Positions 20,944 through 32,750 are shown, counted from the stretch's first letter. The stretch: DNA of 64,000 nt from Sarcocystis neurona (GCA_000727475.1 KL647307.1:2039369-2103368), one strand, 5' to 3'. Program-made: numbers and translations. Notes: generated by a model from the sequence alone, not told the origin.

Positions 20944-21145
20944 GGTTTAGAATCTTGTCTTGACGCGCATGTCGGATACCACCTCGTTGTGAAGCGAGTA
21001 ATTTTCTCTTGATGACACCCGATCAAGACAGTTCAGGACACGGATTTAGAATCTGGTCTTCACACGCATGTGGGATACCACCTCGTTGCGAAGAGAGCAA
21101 TTTCTCTTGATGAGAACAAAATAAGGCTGTTCAGCACGCGCTGTG
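20944..21145. repeat. Diverged tandem duplication, period about 99 bp
   Basis: TTTAGAATCT..GTCTT..CGCATGT.GGATACCACCTCGTTG..GAAG.GAG is found at about 20945-21010 and again at about 21044-21110, followed in both by TTTCTCTTGATGA and then GTTCAG. The first copy also contains a small inverted repeat, TCTTGAT with ATCAAGA, around a 7-8 base loop (about 21008-21029). No coding frame spans both copies. Confidence 0.7.
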
Positions 21146-24100
21146 AAAGTGACAGCGTTAGCGTTGCCAGCTACGTCAAGGCCTGCAGACATAATCGTGG
21201 AAGACTCTCCACGACGTAGTAAATGATAATTGGTGTCTATCTCCCTCCACGTGTACACATAATTTTAGGAGGTCCTCCAAGAGGAGGTGAAGGGTCTGCA
21301 AATTTTCCACCTCCTTACACTTTACTCTTCGTTGAGTCCCCTTGCGCATAATGCAGAGAGGAGAGAACGTTTGACCATTAGGGTCACCCGGAGACGAAGA
21401 AGGAGACATGTATGCACAAATGAGTACACATTCACAAAGGTAACTAAAACTTTACAAACATGCGACTGTCAGGGCGAGCTTTCGATAGATGCGCGAAGTA
21501 GGGATGTGATGCGCATGCGGACCGGATGCAGGCAGAGGAGGCAGCGCTCAGCTGGCCTCCCTCCTTGCTCCACGCCCCTGCGTTAGGTGTGCTGCAGAGA
21601 TGCAGAGCCTACTACCTCCAAATCAGTAGCGAAGGCTACGGGAAGAAGTTTAGACGCAGCTGCTATATCAGATCAAAGGACACAACCTATACCAGGTCAA
21701 AGTACACAACCCTTCGTTGACCCTCCTCCGGGGAATAGCTTCGAGATCTATCTGGTACCTCGTGTGCCGTTCCTACACCACCGCAGATGCGGTAGACAAA
21801 TTTTACGACTGGTTCTAGTTCTTACGCAGTGTATATATATGGATATGAATGCACATGAGCAGCGTCTCTTTCCTTTCCGTTGAGGGTGCAGGAGGTCCAC
21901 TTGTGCTCTTTGTATACCGTGCACACATGCGTATGTTCTGTGGAACGCATACACACATGCGTGAATGCGTTCGTGACTAGTCAAGCCTCTCTCGGAAGCT
22001 ACTACGAGCTGGTTCAGTAACATCCTCGCGGCGTAGGTCGCTGCTGTTATTTGCCAGCGAGGCTCCCCGCGTCACTGTGGTAGTGGTTCAGGTGCTTCTT
22101 TGCTTGCCTCTGTAGCAGTAGCAGAAAGTACGCAGGAAACCCGGACTCTACCACGAAGGAAAGCAGTGCTACTGAGCATTATAAGGAGAACTTATGCAGG
22201 CTGTATGGTAACGCACAATTACATTATTGGCTGCAGTTCTAGGGGCCGAAATTTTCCAAAATGACAGCAAATATTAAGTTGACCGTAACACCACCTCTAT
22301 ACATAAATACACCGAATTACACCGGAGGATCGAGTATACAGACAGTGAAATAAATATTAAGTAGAAGGTAAAAGCACCTCCACAAATGAAATATGCCGGA
22401 GAGTGTGTCTGGAGACAGTGATGGTGTACGGGTGACGGTGTGTGGGAGCTGAAGGTACACATTCCTGCAGTATCTTCTACCTAGGCCACAATGGGAGGTG
22501 AGCTAGTTTTCTGGGAAGATTGGCGACAGCGGTAACAACAGACAGTTCCCCAGACGACGGACGATATCGAAAGAAGGAGAGTGCAATTTTTTAAAGAAAG
22601 TGCGCTGGAGCGAAAAGAACATCAGTATTACAACCCCAAAGGCGACGTCGAGCGAACTGGAAGAACATGCTTACATGGGAAATGGAGGACATCGAAATGT
22701 TCTAGGAAGTGGGGATTCAAATCGTAGAAAAGGAACATTTCTGCGTAGTATAGAATTTGGCAGGCTGCTGCTGTGTAAGACGACAAAGGAACTCTTGCGA
22801 GGCGATTGTAGGGAAAGAAAGGGATAATTTTCAAAGACTGCATCTCCTGGTAGGAAAAGGCATACAGCAAACCAGAGAACGTTTGGTAGGTAGCAGAGTG
22901 CATCTCTGAACTCCCACGTGGAAGACGAGATCCTACACAGCGCATACCAAAGAGTAAGCAGGACAGTTGAGACCATGCAGAAGTAGATTACGCACTCGAA
23001 CGCAGGGGACACTGGGAACGTTTCCCCGGGAGAAATTCACCTCAACTAGGCCTATCTTTTGTGACGCGGAAGAATGAACCGACCGGGAAATTTGTTTTGC
23101 AATGAAGCGCTTATTCTTTTCTCTGATACACGCGCTGGGCACCGACGAATGAGAGAAAGAGGTCGGATAAAATGACGAGGATTTGTGTGCAAATAAGGTG
23201 GCATTTCTGCGTATATATGTATGAATATATATATATATATATAGGTGCGTGTGCGATACGTTTAAAATTTTTTCGTTTCACTCGTGTGCACATACACTTG
23301 TACAGGCGGTATCTCGTGTTTGTACAAGTTGGTGGTGTGCGTACAGCTAGGCCTTCTTTGAGGAGGGACGTGTGATGAGTTGAGTAAAACACGATTTTGT
23401 CCCCAGGAAACATTAGTAAAGAAATTCACGTGTTCTCATGAGCCACAGCGGCTGTCGAAGGTCTGACCTTCTTGAGGTACATAGTCGTGTTTTCTTTATT
23501 GACGCGTTCAACGGAACAGATTGGTCCGATCGTGCGGTGCAACATTCACATTTATTTTAGAGTAGCAGGTTCTTGTGTTCGCCTGTGGATAAGAGCGTGG
23601 TCGGTATAGATCACTCTTCTTTCTGCAGGGGGTTGCAAGGTGGTCAATTATCAGTCCGACGTTTATCGCACTGCAGTTGTGTGGTGCCAAGTGCAGGTGC
23701 TGCGGATGCTGCCGCATTTTGAACTACAGAGGGAGGTAGTATTTTAACCGGTGTAGCACCTATGAATTCTTCTCCGCTCTACTAATTCCATATCTGACAG
23801 GCACCAGAAAATTCGCGAGATTCCACCACGTGGGCGGCGACGTATGCGGGCACACATGTGAACCTTTGATAATTCGTGTCTTACGGTGTGGGGGACAGAT
23901 AAGCAGTGGGAAAATCAGTGGCACTGCGACTGGTGCGATACGGATGAAACACTCGATTTAAAGTGCCGCACAAAGTAGCGCAGTTTGGTGTTCTACACTG
24001 CGGCACCTCGTGTGCTTATATAAGACTTTCATATCTGTTACATAAGTCACTCGAGAAGAGCTACAGCTGGCGAGGTTCAGAGGAGCAGATGTTTTAATTT

Positions 24101-26330
24101 ACCTTCGTGGAACAAGTACTGGCACCAGGAAGGTCAGTCGTAGCACGTAGAGCTTATGTAGGCTGAGGACGTGCTCTGGACTGGCTAATTGCCCACTTAT
24201 CGTTTAGTTGTGAATAGATTAGCAGGCAGAATCGATTTTGAGGTCCAGGGCGCAGACACGCCGACCTACCGACTAGGTAAGTTAAAGTTTACCTGCACGC
24301 CCTTGTACGCGTATGCTAGGGGTGGGGGGGAAAAATCATCTGTATTTGACAGCGACCGTGTAAGTTCGGCAGCAATTTATCCCGAGCTATCCATTATAGT
24401 CAGCACGTATCTGGTGGTCAGCTCATGTATAGTTACGTATTATCTGTGCCTGTTGGAATACTGGATTGCTACGGAGCTCGGAAAGTGCGATCGGAAGTCA
24501 AGTGTCGACAGCCGTTAACAAAGTTAGCACTACCGACAATACAGAAGAGGAATTTCCAACGGTGTATCTGCGTCGCGTTCTGTACCTGTGCAGCACCCTC
24601 ATCACCTGCTGAGGAATCATTATCAGGGGTAGCAGCAGCAGCAGAATTAGCGTGAGCAAAAGATGGACCCCTAAGCAGTAGCGGTGGGGTTGAGATATCC
24701 AAAGAACCACACACGCAGTAGTATTAACAATAGCACCTGCCGTACGATCAGGCATGTGTCATCTAAAAATCGCGAAACGACGCAACAGTGACAGCGAGCT
24801 ACGCCGATAGAACAGCGGAGTCTGCAGACCCCCCTCCCGCTTCTGCCGGGGAATACATATTTAGCTAAAGCAACAGGCGACGCACTTTGCCTCCAGCATA
24901 GTGCCGGTGGTAGCACCAGCGAAGAGGCACGAAGACAACGCATTGCCGAGTGTGCACCTTGTGACCCTAGAGGTGGCAGTGTCGGCAGTTTTTGTAACAG
25001 CGGCTGCGTGAGCGTACACGAGCCGTCGAGGTTTTAGCCTGTTGCTTACGGAAGGCCTGCCTCAATGCGACGGAAACTTACAATGACAGCTTGCTAGGAT
25101 ATTTGAAAGCCACGGGTGGTAGGGTTCTCCCCGGAGAGCTTGCTACCGTCATCAGCGCCACGGCTTTCAATGGCCAGAACTTAGCTCAGTGAACGCACTG
25201 CTTGCGGAGGCGGCAGCGTAGTGAAGGAAGGATAGTATGTTTTATGCAACAGAACCAGTAGGAGTTGCCCCGCACAAAAATGCCAAGGTAGTGTCTGCCG
25301 CAGTAGCGGAGGCTTCTGGCACTGTGCCCCACAGCAGCAGCCGCAGGTGGAGAAACGCTTGTGATACCACGGTGTCGTCCGTGGCAGCGGTGTGGAAAAC
25401 AGGACGACGCTTTCGAGAGGCACTAGCGTGGTCCGCAATGTGGAAGGGAGGATACAGCGTAACGAGCACGGAAGCACTGTCAGCAACAACAGGAAGGAAA
25501 ATGGAGGTGGTCTAGCACGTGCAGCACTCCCAGAGGCTACAGACCCGTTCTGCAGAAACGGAGTCGACAACAGGGAAGTACAAGTGAGGAAGAAGGGCAC
25601 GTCATAAAGCGGTAGTTGACATTAGCCGCAGCAGGAGCAGCGTGGACAGAAGTTAGACAAAGGGCCGTAACCAGCAACCGAAGGGCTCAGATGGACACCC
25701 ACCCACGCAGAGGTGGTCGCCAGCGTTGTCGCAGAGACTGATGAAATCCGTTACAGGACTTACTTTCCAGTTGCATGGACACAGCATGACACTGGCAGCA
25801 GCAACAGCTGCAAAATATCTGCCTAGAGAGTTGTTGAAGAAAAATATGTGACTGCGGCAGTAGCAACTCTTCTAACTAGTGCCGCGGTAGAGAGACACAT
25901 TGTTTAACTTTATATTATGGAAAGGAGGACAGTGGCCGTTTATGACGTCCGCAAGGGACCGGAAGCGGCATGAATACAGGGAAGGGAACAGCAACGGGGC
26001 GAGCGACCTAGCGCACTCTCCTTACGCATGTACACACCCGTGGATCCTTTCCAAAAACACGCAACAATTAAGGATGTGTGCACTTTCCAAACTATATATA
26101 TAAATATATTCACATCGTTAAGGACACTGCGATGATAGATTTATGCAGGGCCACCACGATGTACGTGATCGCATACGAAGAAGTGCGCACACAGTCAGCT
26201 GATGTGGTTGCTGTTTCTACGGGTCCCTCATGGATAATGTTAGTAAGCACGTATGTATCTTTCGACCGAACTTTTTATCTAAATGTGCGTATATATGCAG
26301 ATGTGATAAACGTTCCTCTACACAGTCGTA
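21146..26330. other. Feature-poor region with eroded CAG-type sequence
   Basis: No supportable gene was seen in about 5 kb. Short remnants of GCAGTAGC or GCTGCT type are scattered (22,090-22,130; 24,610-24,670; 24,850-24,960; 25,240-25,830). The best remnant is a plus frame from ATG 25237 to TAG 25513-25515, 92 codons, with Ala, Arg and Thr and a mixed composition (KTGRRFREALAWSAMWKGG). It may be a fossil of a repeat-rich gene. A TA microsatellite lies at about 23,226-23,242. Confidence 0.4.
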
Positions 26331-26334
26331 CATA

Positions 26335-26406
26335 TGTAGAAATCCACGCACGTCTTCGTATTTCATTCAATGTAGAAATTCGCACACGTCTTCGTATTTC
26401 ATTCAC
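26335..26406. repeat. 36-bp tandem duplication
   Basis: TGTAGAAAT..CGCAC..CACGTCTTCGTATTTCATTCA-type units occupy 26335-26370 and 26371-26406 with few differences. The period is a multiple of three and gives a 12-residue repeat in one plus frame, but the surrounding frame is microsatellite-rich and not convincing. Confidence 0.85.
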
Positions 26407-26471
26407 GTACGTATACGTTTTGCACTCAAGGTGTATGTGTACACCCTACATACGTCATTCATGTAACCTAC

Positions 26472-26491
26472 ATATATATATATATATATAT
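26472..26491. repeat. TA microsatellite
   Basis: A perfect alternating AT run of 20 bases. It marks the upstream edge of the coding-like region that starts near 26,750. Confidence 0.95.
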
Positions 26492-26770
26492 GTACAGTCA
26501 ACGGCTGACCTGGATAGATGGTGTGGGCCACTAGAAATATTCCATTGTTCGTGGAGTGATCGTTTATTTTTGTACGTAAACATATTCGTGTAGACATATG
26601 CCAGTCCATACAATTATGGAGATGTATGCACGTAGGCATTCGTACAAGATATGGAACAGATACATTTAAATGCACGGATACAGTTACGGTGTCTATAGGT
26701 ATTTCGGGGCCGCTCTTCGCGAGGCACTACCGTATATGAAGCGTGAGCACAAGAGGACCATACCAGAAGC

Positions 26771-27556
26771 TTGCAGAAGTTGCTCGCGCGTCTCTGGCGT
26801 TCTGCACCTTTCGAAACTGCTTCTTCCCTGTTCTCTATCAGCATGTCCGCCCAAATGCTTCTTGGACCCGGTCGTGTCGCCTTTTGTTCTTCCCTTTTGA
26901 GAAGATCTTCCTGCTGTCACGCCGTTGCGTGTGTGCTGGTGATGCAGTGCCGTTGCCTGTGGACCGGTTGCTATTACAGCTACTGTTGCTGGTCTAGCTG
27001 TTGCAGGTATGTGGTCGCCCCAGCGACAGACCGTTGAAAAGCAGTCACCCAAGCTGCTGGTCACCTGCCTGTCGCTGCTGCTAGTTCTGGCCCTAATGCT
27101 GTCGTGCCTGCTGCTGTTGTCGCTGCTGCTGTTGTCGCTCTCCCGCAGGCGGAAAAACACGGTGGAAGATGTTGTTCGCCGCACACCTGCTAGCCGCATT
27201 GTACACGCTGCACACAGTTCCGCCGCTGCTTCCCCGCTCTTGCTGTTGCGTCCGTGGCGGAACGTCTTTGCGCCGGAAGATCTTTCGCGGCTGCTGCAGA
27301 TTCCGGTAGTCTTCCGCCTTCTCGCTTCTCTGTGTGTCGCTGCGTGGGCTGCTCTATATTCGAGAGGCGCAGGAACAACTGGAAGCTGGAGAACTGTAGC
27401 AGCAGCATCTCTGACAGCGGCTCCCCTGTGTCGCCGTGGCGCCCCGGTCGGGTCCGCTCGGTAGGTGGTGTGCGGTGTGCCGCTGCTGCTCCTCCAGCAG
27501 CAGCGGCAGTCGCAGACGCTACTGGTGTGCTGCTGCTCTGGCGTGATGACGGCTAG
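26771..27556 (+). pseudogene. Ala frame broken by a TGA and a TAG
   Basis: One plus frame runs 262 codons with only TGA at 27035-27037 and TAG at 27191-27193 before its final TAG at 27554-27556. After the first stop it reads Ala/Val-rich protein; after the second it reads a mixed segment (VASVAERLCAGRSFAAAADS, ERRRNNWKLENCSSS) and another Ala run. It could be exons separated by introns that keep frame, or decayed coding DNA. A 302-codon minus frame (27601-26693), rich in Ser, Arg and Thr, covers the same DNA and is the longest single open frame here; which strand is coding is not settled. The next plus frame downstream (27556-27768) ends in a seven-Gln run. Confidence 0.3.
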
Positions 27557-27964
27557 TGCTGCTGCTCGCCTGCTCAAGAGCGATGATGATACACAGCACA
27601 CGCCTCCGTCTTCTTCCGGCCTTCTTCCTCTGCGTGGGGCTCCTGCTGATCCGCTGTCGCGCGAGGAGAGCTAGCTGGAAAGGTGACGTGAGCGAAGCAA
27701 GTTCACGAGATCCAGCGCAACAGCAGCAGCAACAGCAAAGTAGCAACACAGAGAGGTACAGGTGGTGATATGCCGTTGAGGGTGGCACTCCTCCGGCGGC
27801 GGGCTCCTCGGTTTCATCAGAATGTTACTTCGTGGGACTCTTTTTATGATTCGTCTTTGTCGCATCTCCGAAAAAATTTAACGACACCCTGCGTACTCGC
27901 ACACTGCAAGTCGTTTATCTGCGTTGTTTCTCCTTCTGGCTTCACGTATTTCTCGCTGTGACAG

Positions 27965-28138
27965 CAATCCCAGAACGCTATGATTATTTTTTTCAGCGTA
28001 TCGCTTCTCGTCTCCTTGAGGCTGCATTGCGATCGCCACGGGATACTTCGGATGTCACCGCGTCACCACCCATACGTGTAGTGGCACGAGCATCAATAGT
28101 AACGGCAGTCGCCCCAGAAGCAGTTTCAACAGTAACAG
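27965..28138 (+). CDS. Internal exon of an unidentified protein
   Basis: A pyrimidine-rich tract ending CTGTGACAG precedes 27965 and a GTGAGC donor follows 28138. The 174-base exon (phase 1 at both ends) reads mixed protein: IPERYDYFFQRIASRLLEAA, then RSPRDTSDVTASPPIRVV, then a Val/Ala/Thr-rich end. Balanced composition together with strong flanking splice signals is better evidence than open length. The exons it joins are uncertain: upstream candidates are in the 26.7-27.8 kb block, and downstream candidates lie at 28,360-28,460 or in the three-exon set at 29,135-29,871. No family is recognised. Confidence 0.4.
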
Positions 28139-28813
28139 GTGAGCAATCGCAGCGATTGTCTCCATGTGCTTCACAATTTCCTTTGCGTCTTTCGATCCTC
28201 GCGACGTTCACCTAAGGTCTCGTCACTTCCGTATCTCTTCCCATGTGGCCCTTTCATTCCCCCTCGCTACCCCTATATCTACCGCATTCTGCACTGTTTA
28301 AGTCATACTGGCTTCGTGGACGTATATCCTTTTCGTTTGGTTCTCAGACGTGAGAGAGAAAAAAAGGTAATGCTTGCGGCAAAACTGTTGCTGAGCGTTA
28401 CGCCTCGGGAAGCCGAATCCACTGCTGGAGCGGATACAAATACCGTGCTCAGAGAAACACGTGTGTGTGTCTGTCAACGAAAGAGCCTATTTACCTCTCC
28501 GCGTGTGTTCACATTTGCACAACTGCATCTGTATATCTCTTTTTTATTGAATGTTCCCGTGATGTAATGAATCCACATGGCGGTAGACTTGTTTGGATCT
28601 GTCTTAACACTATGAAGCAGATGGGATGGAGACACGTGCATCCAAACGCACGTACCCACCGCGTCGGAATCTACTAGAAAACTTCCCTCATATGCCTGCC
28701 GCAGCCCAACCAACAGCTGATAATAAAGGGAAAATACTTATTATACGCATGCGTCTACAGATCTGTGCCATGCCGCATCGACTTGTCTGCACAGGTGTGC
28801 GTCTATAGTCGTG

Positions 28814-28842
28814 TATATATATATATATTTATATATATATAT
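28814..28842. repeat. TA microsatellite with one TTT interruption
   Basis: A TA run of 29 bases with a single T-rich interruption, between the exon-like segments at 28.1 and 29.1 kb. Confidence 0.93.
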
Positions 28843-29134
28843 ACATGTATATCTCTGTGTATGTATGTATACAAATATACGTACGCACACATAGAGAGGG
28901 ATATACATACACTTGTGTACCTGTCGTTTCAGTGAAGGAAGAACTCAGTGTACACATCTGTTTCAATATGCGTGTATCTATAGCTCCGTCATCACCGGAG
29001 AGATGCAGGTCCTTGAATATACGTATAGGCGTGTATGCACGTGTCTGCGTGCGACTCCCTCCATACGTATGTAACTAAGCGTGTACCTGAGTCGCGGCGA
29101 ATAGAACGATGCAGAACAACTGGCCCTGTCAAGG

Positions 29135-29243
29135 ATGAGAAAATTTCGTTTCGGCCGCAACAGCAACTTCGCCGCGCAGCACACAGAGGCAGCAGCATTT
29201 ATCCAAAGGGTGGACCTGTTCTACGTACTAGTTGTCGATATAT
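29135..29243 (+). CDS. Small three-exon gene, exon 1
   Basis: ATG at 29135 opens a 36-codon exon reading MRKFRFGRNSNFAAQHTEAA and on to a hydrophobic FYVLVVDI. It ends one base into a codon before GTAAAA at 29244. The next exon (29,496) supplies exactly two bases, so the phases agree. The three exons joined give 402 bases, 133 residues plus a stop. The start could instead be an internal exon if the gene extends upstream. No homology is recognised; the basic N-terminus with alternating Arg and hydrophobic residues could suit mitochondrial import, but that is speculation. Confidence 0.4.
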
Positions 29244-29495
29244 GTAAAAATAGATACTTACATATCTGTTGTGTGCGCCCGTACTCCTAGAAAGGCGCGA
29301 TTCATTATGCATACTCATGTATACGTATGTACACATATTTAGAGATAGAGCGAGAGATAGGGCGAAAGATATTCATGCGTCCACGTCCTTGTATACTGCT
29401 GGTATCTGGAGTACGTACATGTGTATAAGGGTGTACATGTGTAGACGCCACTCTGTGTGTGCGTGTCCTGCGCCTCGGCCTGGTGTTACCACCAG

Positions 29496-29655
29496 CCAGT
29501 AGCGCAGCAGCGGCAGGAGCAGCGGCGGCCAGGGGGGGACTCAGACTTCGTTTTGAGGAGGAACAGCTCGCCTATTTTTTGAACGCGGAAGACAATGCCA
29601 GCGCAAGAAGCACAGAGGCGGGACTTTTGGATGGGTTCTCGTGTTTTACGGGAAA
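29496..29655 (+). CDS. Small three-exon gene, exon 2
   Basis: The exon follows an ACCACCAG acceptor and ends two bases into a codon before GTATAG at 29656. It reads an Ala-rich run and then an acidic, mixed segment (RLRFEEEQLAYFLNAEDNAS) ending GFSCFTG. The reading frame agrees with both neighbours when the two introns (29,244-29,495 and 29,656-29,738) are removed. The 83-base second intron ends in the pyrimidine-rich TATCTATCTTCTGCTTGCAG. Confidence 0.45.
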
Positions 29656-29738
29656 GTATAGGAGGTGGATGCGTTCCTGTACTTCCATCTTATGGATACA
29701 CGCGTTTGTGTGTGTACTTATCTATCTTCTGCTTGCAG

Positions 29739-29871
29739 GTTTGTTTATAAAGAAGAGGTGGACGCTACCAAGGGGCAGGGGAGAGAAATCTGCTTCCCTG
29801 TGACACTTCAGGACCCAAGTGTCAAAAGTAGGAGGCAGAGAAAACGCCAGGCTCTCTATCAGTCTCACTGA
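29739..29871 (+). CDS. Small three-exon gene, exon 3
   Basis: The first base completes a Lys codon begun in exon 2. The exon then reads FVYKEEVDATKGQGREICF, then PVTLQDPSVK and a basic tail (SRRQRKRQALYQSH) to TGA at 29869-29871. Balanced composition, a strong acceptor and a phase match to exon 2 support it. The basic tail resembles a nuclear or nucleic-acid-contact sequence, which is inference only. Confidence 0.5.
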
Positions 29872-30374
29872 GGTACGTCACCTCCGTCAGAGTCCAGCTT
29901 CCTGCTTCGTCCCTTTAATTACACCAGAAAGGATCCACGTGCAGCTCCCTACGTCTGGCTACATACAGCAGACCTATCAGTTCTCAGTCTATGTACGCGC
30001 ATTTATCGTTGTATGTAGCGTACAGATATGTTCCGGCGTACGCACATACACTTCCGGTGACAACACTGGTGGGTCCCTGCAAGAAAAAGAAGAATGCGAC
30101 TGAGTTTACGCCTAGCCACGCCTGCTCGTCAGCGGCTCGTCTGCTGAAAACACGTGGCCACTAGCGCCGTCGTGCGGAAGGGAACGATGGCGTCCATGGG
30201 AGAAGAGCACTCTTTATCGGGTGTGATCTGTGCGGGCGGCGCACAACCGCAGCAGCTGCGGTCCTCGTGTACGTATCTTAAATTTTTTCTGTTCCTTTGC
30301 AGTGGATTTCTTCGAGTGTTGTCCTTCACCGTGTCCCTGTGTCCTTCGCACTCTCTTTTGCACCGTCATACAAG

Positions 30375-31790
30375 TGGAGAGATGGCGGCAGAGAGGCAGA
30401 GAGCAGATGGGGGACAGACAGAGGAGGACAGGACAGTAATTTACGGGGTGCCCGAGAGAGAGAGACGGGCAAAAGCCGCACTGAGGAGAAGAGAACGGGC
30501 GAGAAAGAGGAAGTTGGAGACTGAGCGCAAATAGAATAAAATTGGTGGAAGAGTTAAGAAGACGAAAGAGACACCGGAAGAGGATGGGGAACGGCAAACG
30601 CGAGAGGAAGAGGAAAAAGAAGCGCATAGAGAAAGAAATTCAGAGACACGGGAAGGTGAGGGAGGCGAAGAAACAGGGAGGAAGAAGAGCTAGAGGGACG
30701 GCGAAGAAGAGTGGAAAACGAAGAAGAAAGTGCAGAGAGAAGGGCAGAAAAACGAGAAAAAGGAGGGAAGACGGAAGCGCGGAAGTGGAAGCAAGAGATA
30801 AAGGGAAAGGAAGGGAGAAAGCGAAAGGGGAGGAGGAGGCACCAGCAGGTAAGGCAGGAGAAAGACAGTCAGGAAACGAGAGAGAAGGACAGGAGGTGGG
30901 GAACGGGAAGTTGACACGAGGACGAAGGGGAAGGACGGGAAGAGGAGAAGAACGAAGATAGTTTTTCTGGTGTCTGGTAAGAATTGTTTCCTTGTAGTGG
31001 GAAGAGGCAGAATGACACCAAAGAGAAGAAGAAAAAGAGAACTGAAAAGAGAGAGATTGTGGATGAAATAGAAACCTAAGAGATAAGGGAGAGGGGAAGA
31101 ATGAATGAGAGACTCCTGGAAGGACAGAGAGGAAACGCGAAGGGAAGAGTCAACGAAGAGATGCAGAGAAGAGGAGAAGAGGGAAGGTGAGAGAGAGAAA
31201 GAGATTCAAAGACGAGGAAGAAAGTGAAGGAGTATGTGTACCGAGAAAGAGAAAGACGCGTGGAGAAAAGAAGACGGAAGAAAAGCGGAGAACAAATGCA
31301 CGTTACGAAGAAGCCGAGGAAACACCAAGGGAAGGGGAAGACGGAAGGAAAGAAAGAGAGACACGGAGAGAAGAAGAGAGAATCCGTATGCCAAGAGAGG
31401 GAGACCGGAGAAACCGAGCGAGAGACAGAGAGTAAGAAGAACAGTGATGAACCTCAGGCAGGAAGGAAAGGAGAGGGAAGAGAGAAAGGTCGGAAAGTGC
31501 GAGAGACGGAGACAGGGAGAGGGAAGAATAAAGAGCCACTGGTAGGCAGAGAATGAGACAGAACAGAGGAGGGTCGAAGAAACCGGGATAGGGACACAGA
31601 GAGAGAAGGAAGAGCATCCGACGCAGGTAGGAAAGGATAGAGAAGAGGGGGAGATCGGGAAAGGCGAGAGAGGGAGAGACACAGAGGGAGAAGCACAGTG
31701 AACCCGAAGCAGGTAGATAATCAGGGAGGAGAGTGGAAAGTGAAAAGTGGGAAGGGAGGGGAAGCGGGAGCGGTGAAAGAGGTGGCCAGC
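30375..31790. repeat. 1.4 kb purine-rich tract (plus strand), possible mirror-repeat DNA
   Basis: Over about 1.4 kb the plus strand is made almost entirely of A and G (GAGAGA, GAAGAA, AGGAAG mixtures), with few pyrimidines. Open frames here read only Lys, Arg, Glu and Gly on plus and Ser, Leu, Pro and Phe on minus; since every stop codon contains T, such frames stay open without selection and are not called as genes. The tract lies 1 to 2.4 kb upstream of the alveolin start. Confidence 0.9.
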
Positions 31791-31899
31791 TGCTGCGTTT
31801 TTCTCCACCCTCTTTCAGGTAGTGGGCGTGGTGCAGCTGACCCGCTACCGCTGGCGATACGTGGGACTGCGCAGTTCAGTGCCGCCAGCAGTAATGGCA

Positions 31900-32750
31900 A
31901 CACTCGGGAAAGGAGAGAGTAGCACGCGTGTTTTCCTTCCGTCGCACTTCCTTTCGTTTCCATTTGTGTCTCGGTCTCTCCCTTTTCCCCGCACCATTCC
32001 TCTTGTTTTCCCCCTTTTGAGGTATTCTTCGAGTTCAGGCGTCGTTTTGCAGTGGTGCTTTCTTCTTCTTCAGGGACTGTGTGCGTTGCATTTTCTTCGT
32101 CTTCCTCAGTAGCCGATGCCTCCTCCTGTTTCTTCGTCTCCTTATTCTGTAACAGGGGTTCTTTTTTGCTGCTGCATTTTCTACTTCTACCTCCTCTTCT
32201 TGCTCAGCAACAGTTGACTGTGTTCGCTTTGATCGCTTCAGGGCGTCCAGCGGCTCGCCGGCAGTCTGTGCGCGGTATATTTTCTTTTCTCTCTGTCTTC
32301 TCGCTCTATTTTTATTTTCCTTCTATCCGACTTTCCTCTTCTCTTTTCCGCCTTTCTTCTTCTCTCGTTTTTCTGCTGCTGAAGACTGTGGGGTGCCAAA
32401 GAACTCTGCTACTGCGACTCCCTTTCCTTGGTTTCTCCCGCAGTCGAGTGAGCGTGAAGAAGCTTCTCGTTCGGTGACAGCAGCTCCAGATTAAAGAGAA
32501 GGGATCAGCGGGTGGAAAAAAGAACAAGAAGCAGCTGGAGAATTGAGCAAGGAGGACGGAAAACAGGAAAAAGCCACGGAAAAAGACAGAAGAAGAAGAA
32601 AAGACGGCGAGAAGGGAGAAGAAGAAGAAGGCGAGGAAGAACAAGGAGAGAAAAAGCAGGGGGAGAAGAGCAGTAGAATAGAAAAGAAACACTTCCAGAG
32701 TAAAGAAGAAGAAGAAGAAGCGGAAGGCAAGAAGAAACACCTCTCCAGGA
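31900..32750. other. Strand-asymmetric leader: pyrimidine-rich then purine-rich DNA before the alveolin start
   Basis: From about 31,920 to 32,460 the plus strand is pyrimidine-rich (TTC, CTT, TCT). From about 32,480 to 32,750 it switches to purine-rich (GAAGAAGAA, AAAGAAG). The ATG of the alveolin gene follows at 32,820. This is probably its promoter and 5' untranslated region; no core promoter element is recognised. Confidence 0.5.

Noticed and set aside
30542..30961. 139-codon plus frame rich in Lys, Arg, Glu and Gly
   Set aside because: It lies in the purine tract, where stop codons cannot form without T. Composition follows directly from A and G content.
31206..31808. 200-codon minus frame with many Leu, Ser, Phe and Pro, resembling membrane segments
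   Set aside because: It is the complement of the purine tract. The hydrophobic look comes from CTT, TCT and TTC codons.
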